Origin: Saprospiraceae bacterium UBA1994
Lineage (GTDB): Bacteria > Bacteroidota > Bacteroidia > Chitinophagales > Saprospiraceae
Length of the DNA: 64,000 nucleotides
NCBI GenBank assembly: GCA_002335865.1
Contig: DDCY01000017.1
Span: 1 to 64,000 of the forward strand
Direction: 5' to 3'
The notes under the pieces are model-generated. The model was not told where the DNA came from, made no database searches, and was given only the letters and a program-made list of their open reading frames with translations. Both the position numbers and the translations under genes were made by a program. Of the stretch, positions 48,219 through 56,567 are shown piece by piece; the first letter of the stretch is position 1; every line of letters starts with the position of its first letter.

Positions 48219-49064
48219 TTACAGTTTGCTTAGTTGATCAGCACCAAACTGTCTTATTAGTCTTTCATAGGCAGCTGGAATCATTAAATTAAATCTCCGG
48301 GGATGAGTAAAAAAATGGTTGATTGCAACAGTAGTAGTATCTGTCTGATTGAATCCTATCGTCTTTAAGATCTTGTCTTTAGAATGATAACCCACCTCTT
48401 CTATTTGATCCCAAGTAATCTGATCCAAATAAGTGAAATCTTCTTTTGGAAATACCCTTTGAAAGGCTTCGGCAAATCCATGCATCGCGATATTGTAATG
48501 CTCCTTGGGATTAATCATGCCTGGAACAAGGTGCTCTAACGAAAAGATGAATACTCCGTCTTCAATATCTGTCTCTACCGTATGTAGAAACTGATGCCTC
48601 GGAGTGGGAAAAGGGTGCTTATATAAATAGATGCGATCCATATCGCCTAGCAAATAATCTTTCTTTGACATCAACATCTTAACTGCATTAGACGCAATGA
48701 TAGCTTGTATGTCATTAGGTACATCGTGGTGCTCTCGACCTACACTTACAAAGGCCCTACCTTGCATATACATTACGAGTCGATTATCGTAATTCTGTCT
48801 TTGGTTAGGATCTAATGACGTATAATAAGGATCATACTTTTTAAGCCAATCCGATATAGGTGGATCAAGCGGTACTGGATTCCGTTCATTCCACCAAAAG
48901 TCTATCTGTCCTTGAAATATAACTACCGCCGTAGCAATTACTAGCGGAAATAAAATCCAAATCATTGCATTTTGATACTCAAGTTCGTAACTGACATATA
49001 GTACGGTCAGAATCGATAACGCTATTGGAAGTGATAAAATTCGAGAAAGAGAGTGTATACGCAA
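48219..49064 (-). CDS. MtfA-like (M90 family) protein with degenerate zinc motif
   Basis: The fold matches MtfA/DUF980 zinc peptidases. There is a membrane segment near the N-terminus (MIWILFPLVIATAVVIF), then PISDWLKKYDPYYTSL, IIASNAVKML, VFIFSLEHLVPGM and the region NIAMHGFAEAFQ. In active relatives the last region carries HExxH (HEFAH). Here it reads H195-G-F-A-E199: the catalytic Glu is Gly and the second His is Glu, so it should not bind zinc normally. The 281-residue frame opens at a TTG (49064) that is also the end of a TACATTTG promoter box (49062-49069). The ATG at 48965 (248 residues) is a likely real start. Confidence 0.75.
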   Translation of the reverse strand: MRIHSLSRILSLPIALSILTVLYVSYELEYQNAMIWILFPLVIATAVVIFQGQIDFWWNERNPVPLDPPISDWLKKYDPYYTSLDPNQRQNYDNRLVMYMQGRAFVSVGREHHDVPNDIQAIIASNAVKMLMSKKDYLLGDMDRIYLYKHPFPTPRHQFLHTVETDIEDGVFIFSLEHLVPGMINPKEHYNIAMHGFAEAFQRVFPKEDFTYLDQITWDQIEEVGYHSKDKILKTIGFNQTDTTTVAINHFFTHPRRFNLMIPAAYERLIRQFGADQLSKL

Positions 49065-49069
49065 ATGTA
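49062..49069 (-). promoter_or_regulatory. -7-like box overlapping the apparent TTG start of the MtfA-like gene
   Basis: On the minus strand this reads TACATTTG, an exact TAnnTTTG match. Its last three bases are the TTG that opens the frame. No strong -33 TTTG is seen. If used, translation must start downstream, most simply at the ATG at 48965. Confidence 0.4.
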
Positions 49070-49249
49070 AATGTATTTATAGATTAAACCTGAGGTTGAG
49101 GCGCAGACCTTCTAGTGTGAACTTATTCTGTTATCAGATTAAGAGTACTTAAAAAGAAGCATCGCTTTTCAAACGACAAAAGGATCACACCTAGTATCAT
49201 CGTTTGAATATTGAAATCTGATGAATTAAAATTAATTGTTATTCCCCTT

Positions 49250-50089
49250 CTATAATTTCTTTTTAGCTGCCTGTATAATCGGAGCCACTGTACCTCCATC
49301 TCTAGAAACATACGCTACAACTTCTAGGTCCTCTACTTTCCACTCTGGAATCATTGGATCAAGGTCTGTTGGTAAGGTGAATGTAAAGTTGCGTTCAAAA
49401 GAATCGCCTATTACCAAATCAGAGTCTATAATATTACCATAAGGTACATTGGTTAAACTCTTTCGTAAAAAGTGATTAAACTCAAAATCTGATATTGTAG
49501 ATCCGGTGGTCTTTTGATAATCTATAATGTGACTTTGGGTTACATAGACACCTAGATTATAGTTGCCCGGAAGATCTACTAATGCCGTGCCAAAGACCGT
49601 TACTTCTAAAACTCCATTATCCACAATAGCATCTATTGAAAGCTCAAGTTCTTGATCTTCTTGAAGTAGTTCTTCTACAAATATTCCCCAACTCGGAGGT
49701 GAATCTTTGATGATAGGTTGCCCAGGAAAGACTTCGCTTCTATCAATCATTGCTGCTGGTTTTGATTGCAATGCAAAACTAGGCTCTTGCTCCAACACGG
49801 CAGCATCTTCATTTCTAAAATCATATTTACTTTTATTTGCAATGGGTTCGGAAAGAAATGCACCATGAATTGCAACGGCAGCCACATTGTTTGGAAGTAA
49901 ATTAAGTAACTCTTCAACCTTAGCGGCCCCCTGAGGACAGCCGGTACAACTAGCGCCAGTAAACTCTTCTATCAAGACAACTTTGCCTGATGTTGGTGGC
50001 ACAAAATCGGGAATAACTAATGGTTTTTCTTCACACGCTGAAAGCATATAGAGACACACTAAAGCAATTATATTTTTAACTGATTTCAT
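49250..50089 (-). CDS. Omp28-family lipoprotein
   Basis: This 279-residue lipoprotein (lipobox LSAC, C19) belongs to the Omp28 family, a Bacteroidota outer-membrane group with a thioredoxin-like domain. The CxxC motif is in EEFTGASCTGCPQGA. The following text, VAAVAIHGAFLSEP and LQSKPAAMIDR, is family-typical. A beta-rich C-terminal domain ends RDGGTVAPIIQAAKKKL. It begins 45 bases after the DUF6029 gene on the same strand, so both are one operon. Function is unknown; a role in periplasmic or surface thiol chemistry is inference. Confidence 0.88.
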   Translation of the reverse strand: MKSVKNIIALVCLYMLSACEEKPLVIPDFVPPTSGKVVLIEEFTGASCTGCPQGAAKVEELLNLLPNNVAAVAIHGAFLSEPIANKSKYDFRNEDAAVLEQEPSFALQSKPAAMIDRSEVFPGQPIIKDSPPSWGIFVEELLQEDQELELSIDAIVDNGVLEVTVFGTALVDLPGNYNLGVYVTQSHIIDYQKTTGSTISDFEFNHFLRKSLTNVPYGNIIDSDLVIGDSFERNFTFTLPTDLDPMIPEWKVEDLEVVAYVSRDGGTVAPIIQAAKKKL

Positions 50090-50134
50090 AATTATAATCT
50101 TTCTTTTATTTACAATATCGGTTCCTTCTACGGG

Positions 50135-51808
50135 CTAGAAATTAGATGTCATATTAAATCTTACTCCTGAAAAGGCTGGCTCTAGCCGACATATACCACC
50201 ATTACATACCACACCCTGAACTTGCTTAACATACCTTAAGGAAAATCTGTTTCCTTTATTGATATACACAGCACCTAGGGTTGGATATAAAATCTTTCTC
50301 TTTTCTCCCGTCTCTGGATTGTTCGGTATTTCATTCTTATTGACATTGGGTGACACATTATACATTCCTGACAATTCGAAAAGCCAGTGTGGCGCTAAAC
50401 CAACTTCAAGTAGACCATATGCCCAGCTACCAAAATCTTGGTCTGTAATCATGTATTGGGATTCAAACCTAATTGATTTCTTACGAGATATTTTATAAAG
50501 AAAATCTAAATATGGCGTCACTGTATTTAACATAGGAACACCAGGTTTTGATTCATATATGTCTTGATTGTATTCTTGAAGCTGAAGACCACCAGTGAGT
50601 TGCCATTTTCTTTTTTGCTTATACGTTACCTCCATAAGTTTTTCATCATAAAGTTGAGTGCCATCAAGTTTTTGTATGTTAGAGTAATTGAGATTTGTAC
50701 TCCATGATTTGTTAAATTTATATGATACATCTACTTGATACGCCTGCTCACTTAGTAGTTGAGTCGCGGGATTGTATCTAGTTGTCAATCTATATGTATT
50801 CAACCGATTCATGGGTGGTATGAAATTAACCAACCCCAGATTTAATCTCAGTGTAGGGTCGGCTCTGAAGTCAAAGTTCTCAGTACGCTTTCCCTCCAAA
50901 GTCAATCCAAGCCCCCCAACCGTATATCCTATAGATGAGTAATATACATTACCTGACTTCTTGACATATTTTCCAAAAGTCGGCGCGGCATTAAACTCTT
51001 GCTTTATCGCATCAGCATCAAAAAACACCTCTTCTGATTTATGTGCCACCTCAGCATACCATGTAATATTTTTATATGATAGCGTGTTATAAAATGTCGT
51101 TAAATATGTATTATACTCTGGCAAGACCTGGTCTTCCGTTAAATAAAACTTCATTACATCCAAGATATTTCGGATTACCCCTTCGCCTGTTGTCCTATTC
51201 ACTACTCCTATACCTGGCGCTAATGAAATAGGAGAACCCTCCTTACCAAATGTATAGAATCCTTCGGCATAAGCGCCTCTTATGGATCCCTCTATAGTAC
51301 TAAACTGTTGCTTCTGCTTACCCGTGAATGCCTTAAGCTTTAAGTTCTCCATGAGTTGGTATGATACGGCGCCACCATATAAAGCATTGTCGATTAGTTG
51401 CGGCCTTACTTCGTAGGCTTGGTATATAATACCACTACCTATCTGGTCATATAAATAACCCGCCTCAAGTGTCAACTTATCTTGCGTTCTTTTAATAAAC
51501 CACCTTCCGATTCCTTGATCAGAATAGGAGCCTAAGGGATTGAGCAAATTAGAGTTTTGAAACATATCAAAACGCACACCCACATCGTACCCTTTAATGT
51601 TATAATTAAGATTAAGCCACATTTCACCACCTGTGAGAAGTCTATCATACTGAGGTATATTAATGGCACCAATCAGTGAGTCTTTCTGAAAATAATTGAA
51701 ATTGGTCTCAATACTCCCTGAAAACACCCCCCTTTCTGGTTCGGTATTCTGGGAATGAGATGAACTAGCGACCAAAAGACACGCAAGTAGAAGTATTAGA
51801 TTTTTCAT
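50135..51808 (-). CDS. DUF6029 family outer-membrane protein
   Basis: This 557-residue protein has a signal peptide (MKNLILLLACLLVASSSHSQ) and a long beta-rich body, with alternating hydrophobic strands and aromatic ends. It closes with GVRFNMTSNF, typical of a barrel C-terminus. It matches DUF6029, which I know as a partner of Omp28-like or TlpA-like genes in Bacteroidota. Characteristic text is EMWLNLNYNIKGYDVGVRFD and AGYLYDQIGSGIIYQAYE. It heads the operon with the Omp28 lipoprotein and is divergent from a TlpA-like gene. Substrate or function is not known. Confidence 0.85.
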   Translation of the reverse strand: MKNLILLLACLLVASSSHSQNTEPERGVFSGSIETNFNYFQKDSLIGAINIPQYDRLLTGGEMWLNLNYNIKGYDVGVRFDMFQNSNLLNPLGSYSDQGIGRWFIKRTQDKLTLEAGYLYDQIGSGIIYQAYEVRPQLIDNALYGGAVSYQLMENLKLKAFTGKQKQQFSTIEGSIRGAYAEGFYTFGKEGSPISLAPGIGVVNRTTGEGVIRNILDVMKFYLTEDQVLPEYNTYLTTFYNTLSYKNITWYAEVAHKSEEVFFDADAIKQEFNAAPTFGKYVKKSGNVYYSSIGYTVGGLGLTLEGKRTENFDFRADPTLRLNLGLVNFIPPMNRLNTYRLTTRYNPATQLLSEQAYQVDVSYKFNKSWSTNLNYSNIQKLDGTQLYDEKLMEVTYKQKRKWQLTGGLQLQEYNQDIYESKPGVPMLNTVTPYLDFLYKISRKKSIRFESQYMITDQDFGSWAYGLLEVGLAPHWLFELSGMYNVSPNVNKNEIPNNPETGEKRKILYPTLGAVYINKGNRFSLRYVKQVQGVVCNGGICRLEPAFSGVRFNMTSNF

Positions 51809-52077
51809 TTAAAATGGTTTTTAGGCAAAAATGAGAGGAAAGCTTTGTTAGCCGTTGCTTTCAGGATTTTGACCCTCTGATTCGTCTGTATTTGATACTT
51901 TGTAACCGCAATATCTACATTTTTAACTTTCTTTTAAGTTCAAATACGATTCATCGTGGAACTTAGGCCTGTTTTTGTTCTGTTAATGTGATTAGAATGA
52001 CAGAGATAATAGATGATTGTGTCTACTATTGCGCTAGTTATAACCAACAATTCGAAAATCGAGAAATCAAAAACAAT

Positions 52078-52572
52078 ATGAAAAACCTAATCTTAATCAT
52101 TGCGACTTTCGTGCTTATGTCTGCTACTATTACAGGAGATAAAAAAATGCCAAGTGCTGAATTAAAGACTTTAGAAGGCAAAACAGTAAATATTCAAGAT
52201 TATCTAGGGAAAGGAAAGCCTGTAGTAGTAAGCTTTTGGGCCACATGGTGCTCTCCTTGTAAAAAAGAACTAGACGCTATCAATGATGTATATCCTGAAT
52301 GGGTAGAAGATTACGGAGTAGAGTTGTTGGCAATTACGATAGACAACGCTAGAGGAATGGCTAAGGTGCCAGGAATGGTCGGTTCTAAAGGGTGGGAATA
52401 CACGGTGCTATCAGATAGCAAACAAACACTCCAACAAGCGCTTAACTTCCAAACTATCCCACAAACATTCTTGGTTGATGGTGAAGGCAATATAGTATAT
52501 ACACACAATGGCTACAATCCAGGTGATGAGTATGAACTAGAAGATAAGATTGCGGCTTTAATGAAAAGATAA
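52078..52572 (+). CDS. TlpA/ResA-like periplasmic thioredoxin
   Basis: From the ATG at 52078 the protein has 164 residues. It begins with a signal peptide or anchor (MKNLILIIATFVLMSATITG). The thioredoxin fold carries the redox motif WCSPC (C58, C61) in FWATWCSPCKKEL, then the cis-proline segment TIPQTFLVDGEGNI. The frame opens 30 codons earlier at a GTG, but that would bury the signal peptide. It is divergent from the DUF6029 and Omp28 genes, so the three may form one extracytoplasmic thiol-redox module. Confidence 0.92.
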   Translation: MKNLILIIATFVLMSATITGDKKMPSAELKTLEGKTVNIQDYLGKGKPVVVSFWATWCSPCKKELDAINDVYPEWVEDYGVELLAITIDNARGMAKVPGMVGSKGWEYTVLSDSKQTLQQALNFQTIPQTFLVDGEGNIVYTHNGYNPGDEYELEDKIAALMKR

Positions 52573-52891
52573 GGCGACTAGGCCACAAAAAATATAACGG
52601 TCATCCCTGTTAATAATTCGACTCATTATGCTCACTCGGCGGCATAAGGTTCAACATCAAAGTGTGAAAGATGAGCTTTTATCAAAGACTCTTGGGGTCG
52701 ATCAACGCAAAATGAAGGTTCTTCCCTTAGGGAAGTCAGGTGAGTGGTTTTTCATGATAAAATAAATAACTTCAACACGTTGATTATAAAAGCTCTTTAT
52801 ATATCTATTAAGTAATATTAATCCTTTTGACCGAAACGAAAAAATGTCTCGTTTCGATATTTCTGCTTTCCGAAAGAAAAGCAGAAATTAA
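52573..52891. other. Tandem hairpins between tlpA-like gene and iscA
   Basis: This convergent gap of 319 bases has two adjacent hairpins at its right end. CGAAACG/CGTTTCG forms at 52832-52856, and an 11-bp ATTTCTGCTTT/AAAGCAGAAAT stem forms at 52859-52888. On the minus strand a T-run (CATTTTTT) falls within the first hairpin's loop, so the pair may terminate the isc operon. The rest holds no gene. Confidence 0.45.
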
Positions 52892-53218
52892 CTAAACCGC
52901 AAAACTCTCTCCACAGCCACATGATCTAGCTGCGTTAGGGTTGTTGAAGTAGAACCCTTTGCCATCAAGTCCTCCAGAAAACTCTAGTGTTGTGTTACAC
53001 AGATATAGGAAACTCTTGAGGTCCGTTACTATCTTCATTCCGTTATCTTCGAACACTTGATCGTTCTCTTTATCTTCATTATCAAAGTCCATTTCGTAGG
53101 TAAGGCCAGAGCAACCTCCACTTGTTACTGATACCCGTACAAAGTAGTTCTCATCTAACGACTCCTTTGCCATTAGTTCGGTTACTTTATTCTTGGCGCT
53201 ATCTGCTATGAATAACAT
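52892..53218 (-). CDS. IscA/HesB-family Fe-S cluster carrier
   Basis: This A-type carrier passes iron or Fe-S clusters to target proteins. The 108 residues show the three conserved cysteines C36 (SGGCSGL), C100 and C102 (SCGCGESF) and the conserved run GLDGKGFYFNNPNA. It is cytosolic. It is the last gene of the minus-strand unit iscS, iscU, iscA, starting 30 bases after the iscU stop. No hscA, hscB or isc regulator gene is present, so this is a reduced Isc operon. Confidence 0.95.
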   Translation of the reverse strand: MLFIADSAKNKVTELMAKESLDENYFVRVSVTSGGCSGLTYEMDFDNEDKENDQVFEDNGMKIVTDLKSFLYLCNTTLEFSGGLDGKGFYFNNPNAARSCGCGESFAV

Positions 53219-53248
53219 AATATGACTTTTGTGTTTACTAAAACTCGC

Positions 53249-53632
53249 TTACGCATTCTTAGACTTATAATCAGCGATAGCGCTTTTTATAGCGTCTTCA
53301 GCCAAGACACTACAGTGAATCTTTACTGGTGGAAGAGCCAATTCTTCTACTATTGCCATATTGTCTATTGTAAGGGCCTCATCAATGCTCTTACCTTTTA
53401 ACCATTCAGTAGCTAATGAGCTAGAGGCAATAGCTGATCCACAACCAAATGTCTTAAACTTTGCGTCTTTGATCATTCCTGATTCTTCGTCTACTTCTAT
53501 CTGTAGTCTCATGACATCACCACACTCTGGTGCACCTACTAGCCCTGTTCCTACTGTGTTTTTAGATTTATCTAAGGTACCCACATTTTTAGGGTGGTTG
53601 AAGTGCTCTATAAGTTTTTCTGAGTAAGCCAT
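53249..53632 (-). CDS. iscU: Fe-S cluster assembly scaffold IscU
   Basis: IscU is the scaffold on which Fe-S clusters are built from sulfur donated by IscS. From the ATG at 53632 the protein has 127 residues. The longer frame starts at a TTG (53668) and would add 12 residues with no family support. The ligands are C37 and D39 (GAPECGDVMRL), C64 (FGCGSAIASSS) and C107 (KIHCSVL). The Hsc70-binding LPPVK motif is present in ALPPVKIHC, although no hscA is nearby. It lies between iscS and iscA. Confidence 0.97.
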   Translation of the reverse strand: MAYSEKLIEHFNHPKNVGTLDKSKNTVGTGLVGAPECGDVMRLQIEVDEESGMIKDAKFKTFGCGSAIASSSLATEWLKGKSIDEALTIDNMAIVEELALPPVKIHCSVLAEDAIKSAIADYKSKNA

Positions 53633-53699
53633 CTTTTTATTTTTACTTGTTACTTTATTGTTAAACAATATTATACTTCCATTAAGTTCCTGTCACAGA

Positions 53700-54923
53700 C
53701 TAATGCTCCGACCACTCTACTGCATCGAGATCAACTCCTTCTTTAAACATCTCCCAGATAGGACTTAAGTCTCTCATGTGGTTTACTCCTTTAGAGATCA
53801 TAGCTATTGTCTGGTCAATCTCCTCTTCAGTAGTAAACTTTCCTAAGCTAAACCTTAGCGAAGAGTGTGCTAGATCATCTCCTAGCCCTAATGCAATAAG
53901 TACATAAGATGGCTCCAATGATGCCGAAGTACAGGCCGACCCTGATGATACTGCTATGGTTTGGTTGAATGTCATCATAAGACCTTCTCCCTCTACGTGC
54001 TTAAACGAAATGTTGGTTACGTGAGGCATGCGATGCTCTACATTGCCATTAACATATACTTCTTCTAGGGTATCTTTGAATGCATTCTCTAGTTTATCTC
54101 TTAGTACAGACAGCCTTGCTGCATCGTCGTCCATCTCTTGCATAGCAATCTCTGCGGCCTTACCAAAACCTACGATACCCGGCACATTAAGCGTACCCGA
54201 CCTCATGCCTCTCTCGTGGCCACCGCCATCTATCTGTGATGTTACCTTTACTCTTGGGTTCTTTCTGTTCACAAAAAGAGCCCCTACTCCTTTTGGACCA
54301 TACATCTTGTGTGCAGTAAACGCCATTAAATGTATCCCCAGCTCTTTTGGATGGGTCTTGATTTTTCCAACAACCTGAGTGGCATCAGACATAAATAATA
54401 CACCATGCTTTTCGCAGAGTTCGCCTATTTCTTTCATAGGCTGTATTACCCCTGTCTCGTTGTTTGCCCACATAATAGAGATCAGTACGGTCTTATCTGT
54501 AATCGCAGCCTCTAATGCTGCTAGATCTACAAGACCATCTCTCTTTACGTCAAGATACGTTACCTCACCTCCCATCTTCTCTACTTTCTTACAAGCGTCG
54601 AGTACAGCTTTGTGCTCTGTCTTCAGTGTTATGATGTGATTACCCTTACGGCTATACATTTCAAACACCCCTTTGATCCCAAGGTTGTCCGCTTCTGTAG
54701 CGCCCGATGTAAAAATAATCTCTTTGCTATCTACTGCCAACAAGTTTCCGATTTGCTCTCTTGCATAATCCACGGCCTCTTCAGCTTGCCATCCAAATGG
54801 ATGGTTGCGACTAGCTGCATTGCCCGGTGTCTGATAAAAGAAAGGTAACATTGCCTCAACTGCTCTTGGGTCACAAGGGGTAGTCGAGTTATTGTCAAGA
54901 TATATTAGTTTTTGAGAACCCAT
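53700..54923 (-). CDS. iscS: Cysteine desulfurase IscS
   Basis: This PLP enzyme releases sulfur from cysteine for Fe-S clusters and tRNA thiolation. The 407 residues match E. coli IscS in length. The PLP lysine is K206 in FTAHKMYGPKG, and the active-site cysteine is C331 in SSGSACTSASLEPS. The cofactor-binding text TEHKAVLDA and SDATQVVGK is also seen. It heads the iscS-iscU-iscA unit. An exact TATATTTG box on the minus strand at 54970-54977 precedes the ATG by about 47 bases. Confidence 0.97.
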   Translation of the reverse strand: MGSQKLIYLDNNSTTPCDPRAVEAMLPFFYQTPGNAASRNHPFGWQAEEAVDYAREQIGNLLAVDSKEIIFTSGATEADNLGIKGVFEMYSRKGNHIITLKTEHKAVLDACKKVEKMGGEVTYLDVKRDGLVDLAALEAAITDKTVLISIMWANNETGVIQPMKEIGELCEKHGVLFMSDATQVVGKIKTHPKELGIHLMAFTAHKMYGPKGVGALFVNRKNPRVKVTSQIDGGGHERGMRSGTLNVPGIVGFGKAAEIAMQEMDDDAARLSVLRDKLENAFKDTLEEVYVNGNVEHRMPHVTNISFKHVEGEGLMMTFNQTIAVSSGSACTSASLEPSYVLIALGLGDDLAHSSLRFSLGKFTTEEEIDQTIAMISKGVNHMRDLSPIWEMFKEGVDLDAVEWSEH

Positions 54924-55368
54924 TATATGGTATTGTTTTTTAATTTGGAGACGATTTGATTTAAGCCTGCAAATATAACCATATTCTACCTAAAAGGTTT
55001 GAAACACCTTGGATTTAGGTCTCAAGACTTTTGCTTTCATAAGTCAAGGACAATGCACCGGGATTCAACGCTAGATTTACCGCAGAAATAGCTGTTTTGA
55101 AGCTACAGCGCCAAACGGAACCCGTATACCTAAAGATATTTCAATAGTTGCGTACAGCCCACTAAGCGCCTTAGTTATTTCAATAATATATTGGCCTATA
55201 TTTGTTATCTGAAACACCCATGCCGATGACCACCTAATCTGTCATAGATAAAATAATGGGTTTGACGTAAATCAAACTTAACTAGCTATTACGTACGTCT
55301 CGGTATAAAACCAATATTTTATGTGCTTTTGTAGCACGTGATAGTATATCAAACAAAGAAGAAAAACG
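54924..55368. other. Divergent region between iscS and the mutA-like gene
   Basis: These 445 bases contain no gene I can support. On the minus strand TATATTTG (54970-54977) is a probable -7 box for iscS. Confidence 0.5.
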
Positions 55369-56304
55369 TTGGAAAAAAGACTAGAAATAAATCAAATATT
55401 CGCTAAGCCCACAGTATCTGAGTGGGTAGCTAAAATTAATAAGGACCTAAAGGGAGCTAAGACGGCTGATGACCTGCATTACTCTATCGAAGAAGGACTG
55501 GCAGTCAGTGCTATTCAAGCACATTCCCCACAAGACTTTAAGCCCATATCTCGTAATCGAGACCACACAATAGCCTGCCACATAGATACTCGCGAAGTCA
55601 ATTGTAACGCCAACATCAAAAGCTTACTCAATGTCGGTGTCAACACTCTCGTCATTGATGTTTATGTAAACGTAGATTATGCTGAAGTGTTAAATGGAGT
55701 GATACTAGACTATATACAGGTGGTAATCTGTCCTATGGAAGAAGGTGCCGAACAAAAAGTGTTGTGTTACATTAAGGAAAGGGGCGGGGACATGAACAAG
55801 ATCTATAGTCCTAGTTCTAGACGTAAAACTATACACATACCCTTTTCTAGATCTGTAAGTGACCAATTGGCCCAATTGCTCCATAAAGTTAACAACAGCA
55901 CTAGTGATGATATTTTGCTGATATTAGATGGTCAAAAAGATTTTTTATCAGAAGTAGCAAAAATAAGAGCTGGACACATCCTGCTCGCTAATCTAAATAA
56001 AGCACTCAATAAAGAAATAAAATACCGCCTTCTCTCCCAAACCAAACCTTCAACTAAAGGGGTGCACGAACTTATACAGTCGTCTTATATGGGATTGGCT
56101 TCAATCATCGGAGAAGCTGACGGAATTGTATCTGTAGCACTGGACCCTAAGTATAAACTCAATGCAGTGCACACCTATAATCTTATTGTTATGGAGTCCT
56201 ATATAGGTAAAGTAAGAGATCCTGCGGCAGGCAGTGATCTGATAGAAGAAATGACAGAAGCGATCTGTAAAAAAAGTTGGGCGGCGTTTATCGAAAAAGT
56301 CTAA
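55369..56304 (+). CDS. Short methylmalonyl-CoA mutase small-subunit-like protein
   Basis: The 311 residues resemble the small (MutA/beta) subunit of methylmalonyl-CoA mutase. The N-terminal signature is present as SEWVAKINKDLKGAKTADDL. The end of the TIM barrel is clear: LLSQTKPSTKGVHELIQSS, HTYNLIVMESY and DPAAGSDLIEEMTEA. It is markedly shorter than the family (usually above 450 residues), with a shortened middle and no B12-binding domain. No mutB follows. The frame opens at TTG (55369) and no ATG is available upstream in frame. It may be a lineage-specific compact form or an enzyme relic. Confidence 0.72.
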   Translation: MEKRLEINQIFAKPTVSEWVAKINKDLKGAKTADDLHYSIEEGLAVSAIQAHSPQDFKPISRNRDHTIACHIDTREVNCNANIKSLLNVGVNTLVIDVYVNVDYAEVLNGVILDYIQVVICPMEEGAEQKVLCYIKERGGDMNKIYSPSSRRKTIHIPFSRSVSDQLAQLLHKVNNSTSDDILLILDGQKDFLSEVAKIRAGHILLANLNKALNKEIKYRLLSQTKPSTKGVHELIQSSYMGLASIIGEADGIVSVALDPKYKLNAVHTYNLIVMESYIGKVRDPAAGSDLIEEMTEAICKKSWAAFIEKV

Positions 56305-56567
56305 TGTTCGTGGGCTGCCAAAAAGTAGAAATTCTGAAACGCGAGACAAAAAACAGACCGAATTATAAGAAACTCTAAATTGATCCTTATTAATAATTGG
56401 TCTTTTGAGTTGGGGTCTGACTGCCTTGGAATAATTTGCATCCCAGCTATAAACAACCAAACATTTCTTAAATGTGTCCTTATAGCGATATGTGCTTGAA
56501 TGAACATTAAAAGAAATGTGGTGATATCTAAAAACGATTTTAAGAGATCTGAATCTTAATAAAAAAC

